A DNA stretch of 64,000 bases from Cellulomonas pakistanensis (GCF_016862755.1 NZ_BONO01000025.1:1-64000), one strand, 5' to 3'; shown: positions 16,793 to 26,812, counted from the first letter of the stretch. Notes: generated by a model not told the origin, from the letters alone. Numbers and translations: made by a program.

Positions 16793-17329
16793 TCAGCGCT
16801 GGTACGTCGGCGCGATCAGCGCCCGGCCGATCGTGTGGAACAGCGCGGTGAACGCCACGGCCGTCGGCGTGGCGTCCGGCGGCACGTCGAGGTGGTCGAC
16901 GTCGAGCGCGTGCACGGCGAAGACGTACCGGTGCGGGCGGTCGCCGGGCGGCGGCGCGGCGCCGGTGTAGCCGGTCGTCCCGCCGTCGTTGCGGACCTGG
17001 AAGGCGCCCGCGGGCAGCAGCTCGCCGCCGGCGGACCCGGCGCCGCGGGGGAGCGACGTGGTGCTGACCGGGACGTCGACCACGGTCCAGTGCCAGAAGC
17101 CCGCCGGGGTGGGCGCGTCCGGGTCGAAGCAGCTGACGACGAACGAGCGCGTGCCCTCGGGGAAGCCCGACCACTCGAGCGCGGGGGACAGGTCGTCGCC
17201 GTCGGCCGCGTGCGTGCTAGGCAGCGGCTCGCCGTGGGTGACGTCCGCGCTGGCGACGTCGAAGTCCGGGACGGACGGCAGCAGCGCGTAGGGCTCGGGG
17301 GCGACGGGACGGGTGAGCGAGACGGCCAT
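16793..17329 (-). CDS. YbhB/YbcL-type phosphatidylethanolamine-binding protein
   Basis: A 178-residue PEBP/RKIP-family protein. The ligand-site motif is [20 protein letters not shown] followed by [19 protein letters not shown], and near the C-terminus lie [20 protein letters not shown] and FAVHALD. The family is widespread and its bacterial role is unclear; small-ligand binding is assumed. The start ATG at 17329 has a near-perfect GGAGGAGGACC ribosome site. No signal peptide is seen, so it is probably cytoplasmic. Confidence 0.93.
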   Translation of the reverse strand: MAVSLTRPVAPEPYALLPSVPDFDVASADVTHGEPLPSTHAADGDDLSPALEWSGFPEGTRSFVVSCFDPDAPTPAGFWHWTVVDVPVSTTSLPRGAGSAGGELLPAGAFQVRNDGGTTGYTGAAPPPGDRPHRYVFAVHALDVDHLDVPPDATPTAVAFTALFHTIGRALIAPTYQR

Positions 17330-17511
17330 GGTCCTCCTCCTGGTGGGCGCGCGAAGGCGCCCGGACGGATGTGCTGTCCGGTCGATCATGCCCTCGCCCG
17401 GGTGGTGCCGCAGGGTCGCGCGGCGCGTCGTCGCGACCCGCCGGGTGGTGGTCCACAGGTCGGGTGAGGCCGGATTGACGCGTGCCCGAGTGTCAGCGTC
17501 TACTGGCACAA

Positions 17512-17527
17512 TCGAACACGTGTTCGA
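17512..17527 (+). promoter_or_regulatory. LexA (SOS) box upstream of imuA'
   Basis: TCGAACACGTGTTCGA is a perfect palindrome and an exact match to the actinobacterial SOS box TCGAAC-N4-GTTCGA. It lies 46 bases before the imuA' start codon, so the whole mutasome operon should be repressed by LexA and induced by DNA damage. Confidence 0.95.
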
Positions 17528-17572
17528 ACGGACGCCCGTCCGTTGCGCGGTCGGTGAGGAAGGGGTGGGGCG

Positions 17573-18766
17573 GTGAGCCAGGAGGAGCGGATCGCCCGGG
17601 CCCGGGCCGCCCTGGCCAGCGCGGAGCTCCGGACCGGCGCCCGCAGCCTCGCGACGGCGACGGCCGGTCCTGGCGGTGCCGGGTCCCGGGGAGCCGGTCA
17701 CAGCGGTGCCGCGCCGAGCGGTGCGCCGAGCGGTGCCGCGTCGAGCGGTGCTGCGCGGAGCAGTGTGGCACCCGGCACCGACGCGGGGCGTGCGGCCACG
17801 ACGACCTCGGTTCGCGGGGACGCGCCCGGGGTCCGCGCCGACCGCGCGGCGGACTCCCGTGCCGGGTCCGCCCGCCGCCCTCGCGGTGCCGACGCGCCCG
17901 TGCACGGCGCCACGGCGCTCGCGGTGGTCCCCGCCGGGCCCGCCGGCGACCCGTCGCCCGCGCCGGCCGGCCCGGTCGCCGTCCCCGACCTGCCCGGGCG
18001 GCCGCAGCCGCGCTCGACGACCGCGCGCGGCCCGCTGCTGCTCACCGACCGGCCGCCGCTCGCGGTGCCGCCCGCGCTCGCCCCGCTGCTGCCTGACGGC
18101 CTGCGCCGCGGCAGCACCACGGCGGTGCTCGGCTCCACCTCGCTCGTGCTCGCGATGATCGCCGCCGCGTGCACCGCCCGGGAGGCGTGGGCGGCCGTCG
18201 TCGGGCAGCCGAGCCTCGGCCTGCTCGCGGCCGCGCAGACCGGCGTGGCGCTGGAGCGGCTCGCCGTCGTCCCGCAGCCCGGCGTGGACGCGCCGACCGT
18301 GGTCGCGGCCCTGCTGGACGGCATCGACGTCGTGGTGGTCGGTCCCGGCACCCACCTCGCCGACGCGGACCGCCGCCGGCTCATGGCCCGCGCCCGCGAC
18401 CGGGGATCCGTGCTGCTGGCGACCGCCCCGTGGCCGGGCGCGGGCACCGTGCTGACCGTCGAGGGCGGCCGGTGGACCGGGGTGGGCGACGGCGACGGCC
18501 GGCTGCGCGCGCACGAGGTGCAGATCACCCGCACCGGCCGGGGGAGCAGCGCCGGGCGCGCCCAGGACCTGCGCGTGGTGCTGCCGCTCGAGGTGGGCAC
18601 CGACCCGTACGGGCTGCCCGCGGACCGCGCGACGGCCGACCGCGCGACGGCCGACCGCGCCGCCGCTACCGCTCGTCCCGCCGCCACCGATCGTCCCGCC
18701 GGCGCCGGCCGCGACCTCGCCGACGACGGCGCGCTGCTCGCGCCCGACCTGAGGCTCGTCGGATGA
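17573..18766 (+). CDS. imuA': ImuA'-like mutasome accessory protein
   Basis: A 397-residue protein, first gene of the SOS-controlled imuA'-imuB-dnaE2 operon. Residues ~1-150 are low complexity (Ala, Gly, Ser, Arg and Pro). The C-terminal half resembles a RecA-like core ([60 protein letters not shown]), but the P-loop position lacks the GKS/T residues, as expected for ImuA', which is thought not to hydrolyse ATP. It bridges ImuB and other mutasome parts in mycobacteria. The start is GTG 17573 after GAAGGGGTGGGG; the stop codon overlaps the imuB start (ATGA). An 18-base duplication near 18630 encodes ATADRA-like repeats. Confidence 0.85.
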   Translation: MSQEERIARARAALASAELRTGARSLATATAGPGGAGSRGAGHSGAAPSGAPSGAASSGAARSSVAPGTDAGRAATTTSVRGDAPGVRADRAADSRAGSARRPRGADAPVHGATALAVVPAGPAGDPSPAPAGPVAVPDLPGRPQPRSTTARGPLLLTDRPPLAVPPALAPLLPDGLRRGSTTAVLGSTSLVLAMIAAACTAREAWAAVVGQPSLGLLAAAQTGVALERLAVVPQPGVDAPTVVAALLDGIDVVVVGPGTHLADADRRRLMARARDRGSVLLATAPWPGAGTVLTVEGGRWTGVGDGDGRLRAHEVQITRTGRGSSAGRAQDLRVVLPLEVGTDPYGLPADRATADRATADRAAATARPAATDRPAGAGRDLADDGALLAPDLRLVG

Positions 18767-20403
18767 GCACCCGCACCACCGTCGTCTGGGTGCCGGACTG
18801 GCCGGTCGTCGCCGCCGTGCGCGCCGCCGAGGTGCCGCCGCACCTGCCCGCCGCCGTGCAGCACGGCGCCCGCCTCACCGCCGTGTCCGCGATCGCCCGC
18901 GCCCAGGGCGTGCGCCGCGGCATGCGCCGCCGCCAGGCGCAGGGCGTCTGCCCCGAGGTCGTCCTGCTGCCCACCGACGACGACCGGGACGCCCGGCTGT
19001 TCGAGCCGGTCGCCGTCGCGACCGAGGCCGTGGTCGCCGGGATCGAGGTGGCCCGGCCCGGCCTGCTCCTGCTGCCCGCGGGCGGTGCCGCGCGGTTCCA
19101 CGGCACCGAGGAGACGCTGGCCGAGCGCCTGGTGTCCGTCGTGGCCGAGCGGACCGGCCACGAGTGCCAGGTCGGCACGGCCGACGGGCTGCTCGCCGCG
19201 ATCCTCGCCGCCCGCACCGACGCCGTCGTGCCGCCCGGCGGCTCCCGCGAGTTCCTGGCTCCGCGCCCCGTCGACGACCTCGCACCTGCCGCGGTGACCG
19301 ACGACGCCGGCCGCGCGGTCGGCGAGCTCGTCGACCTGCTGCGCCGGCTCGGGCTGCGGCGGCTCGGCGACCTCGCGGCCCTGGACGGCGGCGACGTGCA
19401 CGCCCGGTTCGGCACCTGGGGCACCTGGGCGTGGACGCTGGTCCGCGGCGAGGACCTGCGCCCGCCCGCCCGCCGCCGGCCGGAGACCGACCTGGAGGTC
19501 GGCACCGAGCTCGACCCGCCCGCGCACCGCGTCGACGTCGCGACGTTCGCCGGCCGCCGGCTCGCGGAGGAGCTGCACGCCCTGCTCACCGAGCACTCCG
19601 TGACCTGCGCCCGGCTGCGGATCACCGCGCGGACCGACGAGGGGACCGAGCTGACCCGCGCCTGGCGCACCGACATGGGCGGCCTCGGCGGCCTGTCCGC
19701 GGCGCGGATCACCGACCGCATCCGCTGGCAGCTCGAGGGCTGGCTGACCGCCGCGGCCGCCGAGCACGGCGCCGGCTCCCGCCCGGGCGGTGGCGAGCCG
19801 GACGAGCACGCCGAGCCGATCGGCCTCGTCGCGCTCGGCATCACCGCCGAGGACGTCGCGCCCGCCGGTGCCGAGCAGGGCCGGCTGTGGGGCGGCGCCT
19901 CCGGCGGCGACCTGCGCGCGCACCGCGCGCTCGACCGCGTCCAGGGGCTGCTCGGCGGCGACGGCGTGCTCACCGCCGCGCTGCAGGGCGGGCGGGACGT
20001 GCGCGACCAGGTGCACCTGCAGCCCTGGGGCGCGCAGGCCGCCGCGCCCCGCCCGGTCGACCGGCCGTGGCCGGGCCACCTGCCGCCGCCGGCACCGGCC
20101 ACCGTGCCCGTGCGCCCCGCGCCCGTCGACGTGCTGGACGGCGCCGGCCGGACGCTCCGGTTCGACGAGCGGTTCGCGATGAGCGGCACCCCCGTGCGCG
20201 TCCGCACGCCCGCGACCGACCGCCGGCCCGCCGTCGACCACGACGTGGCCGGCTGGGCGGGCCCGTGGCCGCTCGCCGAGCGCTGGTGGTCGCCGACCGA
20301 GGCCGGCCTGCGGGTGCACCTGCAGGTCACGCTCGGCGACGGCCGCGCCCTGCTGCTGGCCTGGCGACCCGACGGCTGGACCTGCGAGGCCGTCTATGAC
20401 TGA
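18763..20403 (+). CDS. imuB: ImuB, Y-family polymerase-like mutasome hub
   Basis: A 546-residue Y-family polymerase homologue. The usual catalytic motifs are missing: the position of the first metal-binding motif reads [13 protein letters not shown], and the SIDE position reads [12 protein letters not shown]. ImuB is therefore a non-catalytic scaffold, as in mycobacteria. A candidate beta-clamp-binding motif, EQGRLWG, lies near residue 368. The protein recruits DnaE2 to the clamp during error-prone lesion bypass. ATG 18763 overlaps imuA', and the 3' end overlaps dnaE2 by eight bases, so the three proteins are translationally coupled. Confidence 0.92.
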   Translation: MSTRTTVVWVPDWPVVAAVRAAEVPPHLPAAVQHGARLTAVSAIARAQGVRRGMRRRQAQGVCPEVVLLPTDDDRDARLFEPVAVATEAVVAGIEVARPGLLLLPAGGAARFHGTEETLAERLVSVVAERTGHECQVGTADGLLAAILAARTDAVVPPGGSREFLAPRPVDDLAPAAVTDDAGRAVGELVDLLRRLGLRRLGDLAALDGGDVHARFGTWGTWAWTLVRGEDLRPPARRRPETDLEVGTELDPPAHRVDVATFAGRRLAEELHALLTEHSVTCARLRITARTDEGTELTRAWRTDMGGLGGLSAARITDRIRWQLEGWLTAAAAEHGAGSRPGGGEPDEHAEPIGLVALGITAEDVAPAGAEQGRLWGGASGGDLRAHRALDRVQGLLGGDGVLTAALQGGRDVRDQVHLQPWGAQAAAPRPVDRPWPGHLPPPAPATVPVRPAPVDVLDGAGRTLRFDERFAMSGTPVRVRTPATDRRPAVDHDVAGWAGPWPLAERWWSPTEAGLRVHLQVTLGDGRALLLAWRPDGWTCEAVYD

Positions 20404-23400
20404 CGTCCCGCGCTACGCAGAGCTGCACGCGCACTCGGCCTTCAGCTTCCTGGACGGCGCCAGCCAGCCCGAGGAGCTCGCCGCCGAGGCGCACCGGCTC
20501 GGGCTCAGCGCGCTCGCGCTCACCGACCACGACGGCCTGTACGGCGTCGTCCGGTTCTCCGAGGCGGCGCGCGAGGTCGGGCTGCCCACCGTGTTCGGCG
20601 CCGAGCTGCACCTGCCGGTCCCGGGCGTCGCCGGCCCCGACGTCCTCGACCTGCCGACCGGCGTGCCCGATCCGCGCGCCCTGCACCTGCCCGTGCTCGC
20701 GCGCGGGCCCGAGGGCTACCGGGCGCTGTCCCGCACGATCGCCGAGGCGCACCTCGCGACCGGCACCAAGGGCGCCGCCGAGTACCGGCTGGAGCAGCTC
20801 GCCGAGCAGGCCGCCGGCGGCTGGCTCGTGCTCACCGGCTGCCGCAAGGGCCCGGTGCGCCATGCCCTGACCGACGGCGGCCGCGAGCCCGCGGTCACCG
20901 CGGCGGGCGTCGCCCGGGCGCGCACCGAGCTCGACCGCCTGGTCGCCCTGTTCGGCCGGGACAGCGTCGCGGTCGAGGTCACCCAGGCCGGCGGGCCGTA
21001 CGACTCCGAGCTCGCCGACGCCCTCGCCGGGCTGGCGGCCGACGCGCGGCTGCCGCTCGTCGCCACCGGGAACGTGCACTACGCCACCCCGCGGGACGCC
21101 GACCTGGCGATGGCGCTGGCCGCCGTGCGCGCCCGGTCCTCGATGGAGGACCTGGACGGCTGGCTGCCCGGGGCCCCGACCGGGCACCTGGCGTCCGCGG
21201 CCGAGATGCTGCGCCGGCACCGCCGGTACCCGCAGGCCGTCGCCACCGCCGCCGCGCTCGGCGCCGAGTCCGCCTTCGACCTGCACCTCGTCGCCCCGCA
21301 GCTGCCGCCGTACCCGGTCCCGCCTGGGCACACCGAGGCGACCTGGCTGCGCGAGCTCGTCCGCCGCGGCGCCCTCGAGTGCTACGGCCCGCCCGAGGCC
21401 GAGCGCGTGCCCGGCGCGTACGCGCAGCTCGAGCACGAGCTCCGCGTCATCGAGGACCTCGGGTTCCCCGGCTACTTCCTGGTCGTCTACGACCTCGTCG
21501 ACTTCTGCCACCGCAACGGCATCCTCGCCCAGGGGCGCGGCTCGGCCGCCAACTCCGCGGTCTGCTTCGCGCTCAAGGTCACCGCCGTCGACGCCGTGGC
21601 GCACGGCCTGCTGTTCGAGCGGTTCCTCGCGCCCGAGCGCGACGGGCCGCCGGACATCGACGTCGACATCGAGTCCGGCCGCCGCGAGGAGGTCATCCAG
21701 TACGTCTACGCCACGCACGGCCGCACGCACGCCGCGCAGGTCGCCAACGTCATCTCCTACCGCGCCCGGTCCGCCGTGCGCGACGCCGCCCGCGCGCTCG
21801 GGTACGACGTCGGGCAGCAGGACGCGTGGAGCAAGTCGATCGAGCGCTGGGGGACCCTGCGGGGGCCGCAGCCGACCCGACCGTGGTGGTCCGGGCTGCA
21901 CCACGGGTCCGGGCCCCGGCCGGATGCGCGCTCCGCCGACGCGGTCGCGCCGCCCACCCAGCACGTCGCCGACCGGCCCACCTCGACCCGCCCGAGCCCG
22001 CCGTCGACGCGCCCAGGACCGCCGTCGGCCCGACCAGGACCGCCGCCCGCACGCCCGGGCGCCGCGTCGACCCCGTCGAGCCGGCCGACCCCGCCCGTCC
22101 CGCCCGTCCCGCCCGTCCCGCCCGTCCCGACCGGCCCGCCCGCCGCGCCGCCGCCGGGCTCGCCGGTGACCCGCGAGGACCGCCGCGCCGCGCAGTACGC
22201 CGCCGCGCAGCGCGACCCCGACGGCGTCGTCTGGGGCTGGAACCACGAGCCCGGCGCCGGACCCGCGCCCGCGCCGCGCCGGCCCGCCGGGCTCGACGAC
22301 ACCGACCGCCAGGCCGGCCAGCCGACCGCCGACGGCCACGACGTCGTCCCCGCGCACCGCCCGCCGCCCGCGAGCGACCTGGACGAGATCCCCGCGCACG
22401 TCATCGACCTGGCCGACCGGTTCCTCCGCCTGCCGCGGCACCTCGGCATCCACTCCGGCGGCATGGTCATGTGCGACCGCCCTGTCATCGAGGTCTGCCC
22501 GGTGGAGTGGGCGCGCATGGAGGGCCGGACGGTCCTGCAGTGGGACAAGGACGACTGCGCCGACGCCGGCCTGGTGAAGTTCGACCTGCTCGGCCTCGGC
22601 ATGCTCACCGCCCTGCGGCTGGCGTTCGACGAGGTCGAGAAGCACGGCGGGCCGCGCCTGCACCTGCACCAGCTGCCGAACGAGGACCCGCTGGTCTACG
22701 ACCTGCTGTGCGCCGCCGACACGGTCGGGGTGTTCCAGGTGGAGTCGCGTGCCCAGATGGGCACCCTGCCGCGCCTGCAGCCGCGGAGCTTCTACGGGAT
22801 CGTCGTCGAGGTCGCCCTGATCCGCCCCGGGCCGATCCAGGGCGGGTCCGTGCACCCGTACATCGAGCGGTACCAGGGCCGGCAGCCGATCACCTACCCG
22901 CACCCGCGGCTCGAGAAGTCCCTGCAGCGCACCCTCGGCGTGCCGCTGTTCCAGGAGCAGCTCATGCAGATGGCCATCGACGTCGCCGACTTCACGCCCG
23001 CGGAGGCGGACCAGCTCCGGCGCGCGATGGGCTCCAAGCGCAGCATCGAGAAGATGGAGGCGCTGCGCGCCCGGCTCATGGACGGCATGACCCGCAACGG
23101 CATCCCCGAGCCGGTGCGCGAGGAGGTGTACGACAAGCTCAAGGCGTTCGCCGACTTCGGCTTCCCGGAGTCGCACGCGTACTCGTTCGCGTTCCTCGTC
23201 TACGCCAGCTCGTGGCTCAAGGTGCACCACCCCGCCGCCTTCTACACCGGCCTGCTGGCCGCCCAGCCGATGGGGTTCTACTCGCCGCAGTCGCTCGTCG
23301 CGGACGCCCGCCGGCACGGCATCGCGGTGCTGCGGCCGGACGTGCAGCGGTCCGGGGTGCAGGCCGTCGTCGAGCGCGTCGGGCCCGAGCCCGCCGGCGG

Positions 23401-24343
23401 CGAGCCGCGCCTGACCCCGCGGCCGTCCGGCACGGCGCCGGTCCCGCCGCTGCGGGCGGGCGGGGCGCCGGGGTTCGGCGAGGTCCCCCCGCCCTTCGGC
23501 CCGGCGGCCGACGCCGCCGGGCCCGAGGCCGAGCAGCCCGCCCGCGCCGGGTCGGGTGGAGCTGCCGCGCCCGCCGAGCCCGCCCGCGCCGGGTCGGGTG
23601 GAGTCGCCGCGCCCGCCGAGTCCACCGAGCCAGCCCGCTCCCTCGCGGTGCGCGTCGGCCTCGCCTCCGTGCGGAACGTGGGGGAGAAGGTCGCCGAGCG
23701 CGTCGTCGCCGAGCGGGACGCGAACGGCCCGTTCGCCGACCTGCGGGACCTCGTGCGGCGGGTCCAGCTGAGCACGGCCCAGCTCGAGGCGCTGGCCACG
23801 GGCGGCGCGCTGGAATCGCTGGGCGTGACCCGGCGCGAGGCGCTGTGGGCGGCCGGCGCGCTCGCGCAGGAGGGCCCCGACACCCTCCCGGGCGTCTCGG
23901 TGGGCGTGCAGGCGCCGACCCTGCCGGGCATGAGCCCCGTCGAGCTCGCGGTCGCCGACGTCTGGGCCACCGGGGTGACCGTCGACTCGTACCCGACCCA
24001 GTACGTGCGCGACGGCCTGGACGCCCAGGGCGTGCTCCGCGTCGAGCAGGCCTTCCGGCACGAGGCCGGCCGGCGGGTCGCCGTGGCGGGTGTCGTCACC
24101 CACCGGCAGCGGCCTGGCACGGCCGGCGGCGTCACCTTCCTGTCGCTGGAGGACGAGACCGGCCTGCTCAACATCGTGTGCAGCACCGGGCTGTGGCAGC
24201 GGTTCCGGAAGATCGCCCGCACCTCCCGGGCGCTCGTCGTGCGCGGTCGCCTGGAACGCGCCGACGGGGCGACGAACCTCATCGCCGAGCACCTGACCCC
24301 GCTGTCGCTGGGCATCGCCACGTCGTCCCGGGACTTCCAGTGA
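20396..24343 (+). CDS. dnaE2: Error-prone DNA polymerase III alpha subunit DnaE2 (with long internal insertions)
   Basis: A 1315-residue C-family polymerase, the catalytic part of the SOS mutasome. The N-terminal PHP domain (AELHAHSAFSFLDGASQPEE, ALTDHDGLYG) is followed by the polymerase core; catalytic aspartates lie in PDIDVDIE (Asp420, 422 and 424). Fingers and clamp-proximal regions follow (GVFQVESRAQMGTLPR, IRPGPIQGG, ADQLRRAMGSKRS), then a helix-hairpin-helix (VRVGLASVRNVGEKVAERVV) and an OB fold (VAVAGVVTHRQRPGTAGGV). Usual DnaE2 length is about 1050-1150; the excess is in two Pro/Ala/Gly-rich insertions, about residues 490-660 and 995-1078. The start overlaps imuB. Confidence 0.95.
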   Translation: MTDVPRYAELHAHSAFSFLDGASQPEELAAEAHRLGLSALALTDHDGLYGVVRFSEAAREVGLPTVFGAELHLPVPGVAGPDVLDLPTGVPDPRALHLPVLARGPEGYRALSRTIAEAHLATGTKGAAEYRLEQLAEQAAGGWLVLTGCRKGPVRHALTDGGREPAVTAAGVARARTELDRLVALFGRDSVAVEVTQAGGPYDSELADALAGLAADARLPLVATGNVHYATPRDADLAMALAAVRARSSMEDLDGWLPGAPTGHLASAAEMLRRHRRYPQAVATAAALGAESAFDLHLVAPQLPPYPVPPGHTEATWLRELVRRGALECYGPPEAERVPGAYAQLEHELRVIEDLGFPGYFLVVYDLVDFCHRNGILAQGRGSAANSAVCFALKVTAVDAVAHGLLFERFLAPERDGPPDIDVDIESGRREEVIQYVYATHGRTHAAQVANVISYRARSAVRDAARALGYDVGQQDAWSKSIERWGTLRGPQPTRPWWSGLHHGSGPRPDARSADAVAPPTQHVADRPTSTRPSPPSTRPGPPSARPGPPPARPGAASTPSSRPTPPVPPVPPVPPVPTGPPAAPPPGSPVTREDRRAAQYAAAQRDPDGVVWGWNHEPGAGPAPAPRRPAGLDDTDRQAGQPTADGHDVVPAHRPPPASDLDEIPAHVIDLADRFLRLPRHLGIHSGGMVMCDRPVIEVCPVEWARMEGRTVLQWDKDDCADAGLVKFDLLGLGMLTALRLAFDEVEKHGGPRLHLHQLPNEDPLVYDLLCAADTVGVFQVESRAQMGTLPRLQPRSFYGIVVEVALIRPGPIQGGSVHPYIERYQGRQPITYPHPRLEKSLQRTLGVPLFQEQLMQMAIDVADFTPAEADQLRRAMGSKRSIEKMEALRARLMDGMTRNGIPEPVREEVYDKLKAFADFGFPESHAYSFAFLVYASSWLKVHHPAAFYTGLLAAQPMGFYSPQSLVADARRHGIAVLRPDVQRSGVQAVVERVGPEPAGGEPRLTPRPSGTAPVPPLRAGGAPGFGEVPPPFGPAADAAGPEAEQPARAGSGGAAAPAEPARAGSGGVAAPAESTEPARSLAVRVGLASVRNVGEKVAERVVAERDANGPFADLRDLVRRVQLSTAQLEALATGGALESLGVTRREALWAAGALAQEGPDTLPGVSVGVQAPTLPGMSPVELAVADVWATGVTVDSYPTQYVRDGLDAQGVLRVEQAFRHEAGRRVAVAGVVTHRQRPGTAGGVTFLSLEDETGLLNIVCSTGLWQRFRKIARTSRALVVRGRLERADGATNLIAEHLTPLSLGIATSSRDFQ
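23537..23620 (+). repeat. 42-base tandem duplication inside dnaE2
   Basis: Two adjacent 42-base units encode PARAGSGGAAAPAE and PARAGSGGVAAPAE in the second insertion of DnaE2. They differ at only a few bases, suggesting recent growth of the linker by slippage. In the first insertion, around 22078-22128, a short CCCGCCCGT-type repeat encodes PPVPPVPPVP. Confidence 0.85.
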
Positions 24344-24374
24344 CGCCCGCCGGCCGGAGGACGCCGGGCGAGAC

Positions 24375-24457
24375 GTGCGGGAGGCCGCGGGACCCACCAC
24401 GCCGAGCCCGGAGACGGTGCGGCAGGCCGCGGGCCCACCACGCCGAGCCCGGGGCAG
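24375..24457. repeat. Imperfect 42-base direct repeat downstream of dnaE2
   Basis: Two copies of about 42 bases (starting GTGCGGGAGGCCGCGGG and GTGCGGCAGGCCGCGGG) lie head to tail in the 170-base gap between dnaE2 and the DapA-like gene. No coding signal or clear function was seen. Confidence 0.7.
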
Positions 24458-24513
24458 TGCGCCGCGTGCCCACGACACCGACCCGCCGGCCCCGCCCGTG
24501 CCAGACTGCCGCC

Positions 24514-25422
24514 GTGCCCCTCCTCGGATCGCTCGTCGCCTACCTGCCCACCCCGCGCGGCCACGAGGGCGAGGTGGTGATCGACCCGCTGGAGCGCCTC
24601 GTCGACGAGGCCGTCGCCGCGGGCGCGTCCGGTGTCGCCGTGCTCGGCAGCACCGGCGGCTACCCGTACCTGACGGCGGCCGAGCGGCGGCTGGTGGTCG
24701 AGGCCGCCGTCGACGCCGCGGGCGGGCGCGTGCCCGTCGTCGCCGGCGTCGGGGCGTTCACGACCGACGAGGTCATCGTGCACACCATCGTCGCGGAGCG
24801 GGCCGGCGCCGCCGCCGTGCTGCTGCCGACGCTGGCCTACCTGCCGCTGACCGACGACGAGGTCCTGGACCTGGTCACCGAGGTCGCGGGCGCCGCGCGC
24901 GTGCCGGTCTGGCTGTACCACAACCCGGTCAGCACGACGTTCCGGTACTCGGTCGAGACCCTCGCCCGCGCCGCGCAGGTGCCCGGGGTCGGCGGCGTCA
25001 AGGACCGGGGGGGCGACGCCGACGAGCTCCGCGCGCGGGTCGCCGCCCTGTCGGCCGCCGTGCCGGACACCGTGGAGCTCGGCTGCAGCGGCGACGTGCT
25101 CGGTGTCGAGGGCCTGCTCGCCGGCGCCCGCACCTGGCACTCGGGCCTCGCGAGCGTGCTGCCCGCCTGGTACGTCGCGGTCGCCGACGCCGCCACGGCG
25201 GGCCGGGCCGAGGAGGCGCGGGCGCTCATGGCGCGGCTCGCGCCGGTCGCCGAGCTCGTCGTGCGGCTCGGCGGCCCGCGGGCCGTGCACGCGCTCGCCC
25301 GGGTGCTCGGCACCGACCTCGGGCAGCTGCCCGCGCCGCTGCGCCCGGTGGACGACGCCGGCGTCCGCGCCCTGGCCGCCGCCGTGGGAGCGCTGGGCGA
25401 CGCGCCCGTCGCCGCGCGCTGA
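24514..25422 (+). CDS. Dihydrodipicolinate synthase-family (DapA-like) aldolase
   Basis: A 302-residue class I aldolase-fold protein. It has the substrate loop GSTGGYPYLTAAERRLVVEA, the active-site tyrosine in VWLYHNPVS and the Schiff-base lysine in GVGGVKDRGG. This group includes dihydrodipicolinate synthase, N-acetylneuraminate lyase and keto-acid aldolases. The gene has no lysine-pathway neighbours, so another keto-acid aldolase is at least as likely. GTG 24514 is preceded by CAGACT six bases away (leaderless candidate). The long frame upstream is a shadow of dnaE2. Confidence 0.88.
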   Translation: MPLLGSLVAYLPTPRGHEGEVVIDPLERLVDEAVAAGASGVAVLGSTGGYPYLTAAERRLVVEAAVDAAGGRVPVVAGVGAFTTDEVIVHTIVAERAGAAAVLLPTLAYLPLTDDEVLDLVTEVAGAARVPVWLYHNPVSTTFRYSVETLARAAQVPGVGGVKDRGGDADELRARVAALSAAVPDTVELGCSGDVLGVEGLLAGARTWHSGLASVLPAWYVAVADAATAGRAEEARALMARLAPVAELVVRLGGPRAVHALARVLGTDLGQLPAPLRPVDDAGVRALAAAVGALGDAPVAAR

Positions 25423-25437
25423 CCCGACGCCGTCGGG
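25423..25437. terminator. Small hairpin between convergent genes
   Basis: CCCGAC and GTCGGG form a 6-base-pair stem with a 3-base loop immediately after the DapA-like stop codon, in the 46-base gap before the convergent AI-2E family gene. It is a weak candidate terminator. Confidence 0.4.
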
Positions 25438-25468
25438 ACGGCTGACCGGGACGCGCCCGGGCCTCGTG

Positions 25469-26698
25469 TCAGCCCGTCGTCGCCTCGCCGTCGTCCTCGT
25501 CGACCGGCCCGACGTCGTCCACCGCCTCCTCCGGCTCCATCGGCGGGTCGGGCTGGCGGAACTTCGACCAGATCGCCCACACCACGGACACGAGCGGCAC
25601 CGCGATCACCGCGCCCAGGATGCCGGCGGTGAGCGTGCCGCCGGTGACGGCGAGCGCCACGACGACGGGGTGCAGCGACACCTGCTTGCCCATGACGAGC
25701 GGCTGCAGCACGTGCCCCTCGAACTGCCCGATCAGCGCGATCCCCAGGCCGACGACCGCGGCCTGCAGCGGCCCGTTCGCGGCGAGCGCCACGATCATCG
25801 CGATCACCATCGCGGCGGGCGCGCCGATGAGGGGGATGAACGCCCCGATGAGGACCAGCACCGCGAGCGGCGCGGCGAGCGGCACGCCGATGATCGACAG
25901 CAGGACGAACGCCAGGAAGCCGTCCGTCACGGCGATGATGACGATGCCGCGGGTGTAGCCGGAGAAGGTGTACCAGCCGGCTCCGCCCGCGGTCTTCCAG
26001 GGGTCGCGCACGGAGGTGGGGAGCTGGTTGACGAACCAGGTCCACATCTCCTGGCCGCGTGCCAGGAAGAAGACCGCGCAGAAGATGGCGAGCGCGAGCG
26101 CGGTGAACACCTCGACGACCGACCCCGCGGACGCGGCGACCTGGCCGGCGAGGTCGCCCGCGTGCTCCTGCAGCCAGGTCCGCCCGTTGTCGATCCACTC
26201 GGCGATCTGCTCGTTGCTGATCGAGAACGGCAGCGGCCCGTGCTCGAGGAAGTCGACGATCTGGTCGATGCCGTCGCCGAACTGCCGGGACAGGGCCTGC
26301 CACTGGTTCGCGACGGAGTAGCCGACGTAGAAGACCATGCCGGCGAGCACGAGGAACCCGGACAGCAGTCCGAGCGCCGTCGCGAGCGGCCGGGGCATGA
26401 CGCGGGAGTAGAACTCGACGACCGGCCGGAGCACCGCGGTGAGCACGAACCCGATGAACACGGCCACGAACAGCAGCTGCACCTGCGATGTGGCGAAGAA
26501 CACCAGGGCGATGCCGGCGAGCAGGACGAGCAGCCGCCAGGTGATGCCGGCGGAGGTGCGGAGCCAGCGGGGGACGCCGTCGTCGGGGGCGGCCCCGGCC
26601 ACGGCCCTGCGCTGGCCCGCGACGCGTCGTGACGCGGATCCTGCCGGTCCGCCGGGTCGTCCGGTCGCGTACCGGTCGACGCCGCCCTGCTCGGCCAT
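25469..26698 (-). CDS. AI-2E family (PerM/YdiK-type) membrane transporter
   Basis: A 409-residue polytopic membrane protein. After a ~45-residue hydrophilic N-terminus come paired helices (ITWRLLVLLAGIALVFFATS and LLFVAVFIGFVLTAVLRPVV), a soluble central part (about 120-190), then further helices and the family motif LIGAPAAMVIAMIVAL with FEGHVLQPLVMGKQVSLHP near the C-terminus. Members export AI-2 or other small molecules or take part in ion homeostasis; the substrate here is unknown. ATG 26698 has a GGAGGTGGGACGCAGG leader. The C-terminus is acidic. It is convergent with the DapA-like gene and divergent from the tRNA. Confidence 0.92.
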   Translation of the reverse strand: MAEQGGVDRYATGRPGGPAGSASRRVAGQRRAVAGAAPDDGVPRWLRTSAGITWRLLVLLAGIALVFFATSQVQLLFVAVFIGFVLTAVLRPVVEFYSRVMPRPLATALGLLSGFLVLAGMVFYVGYSVANQWQALSRQFGDGIDQIVDFLEHGPLPFSISNEQIAEWIDNGRTWLQEHAGDLAGQVAASAGSVVEVFTALALAIFCAVFFLARGQEMWTWFVNQLPTSVRDPWKTAGGAGWYTFSGYTRGIVIIAVTDGFLAFVLLSIIGVPLAAPLAVLVLIGAFIPLIGAPAAMVIAMIVALAANGPLQAAVVGLGIALIGQFEGHVLQPLVMGKQVSLHPVVVALAVTGGTLTAGILGAVIAVPLVSVVWAIWSKFRQPDPPMEPEEAVDDVGPVDEDDGEATTG

Positions 26699-26812
26699 CC
26701 TGCGTCCCACCTCCCGACGCCGCTGGTGCGACGCGCCCGCCGCGAGACCGCTCCGGACGCCATCGCCAGTGTGCCCCCACCTGCGGATGCGTGCCCGGGC
26801 GCCACTCCGTGC

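Noticed and set aside
24375..24457. Direct repeats as a CRISPR array
   Set aside because: Only two adjacent copies without unique spacers and no cas gene; the same holds for the other tandem repeats.
20327..24478. A 1383-codon open frame on the minus strand opposite dnaE2
   Set aside because: Its translation is Gly/Arg/Val-rich with no motif and it mirrors a real, motif-complete gene. Very high GC removes stop codons from antisense frames, so length alone is not evidence.
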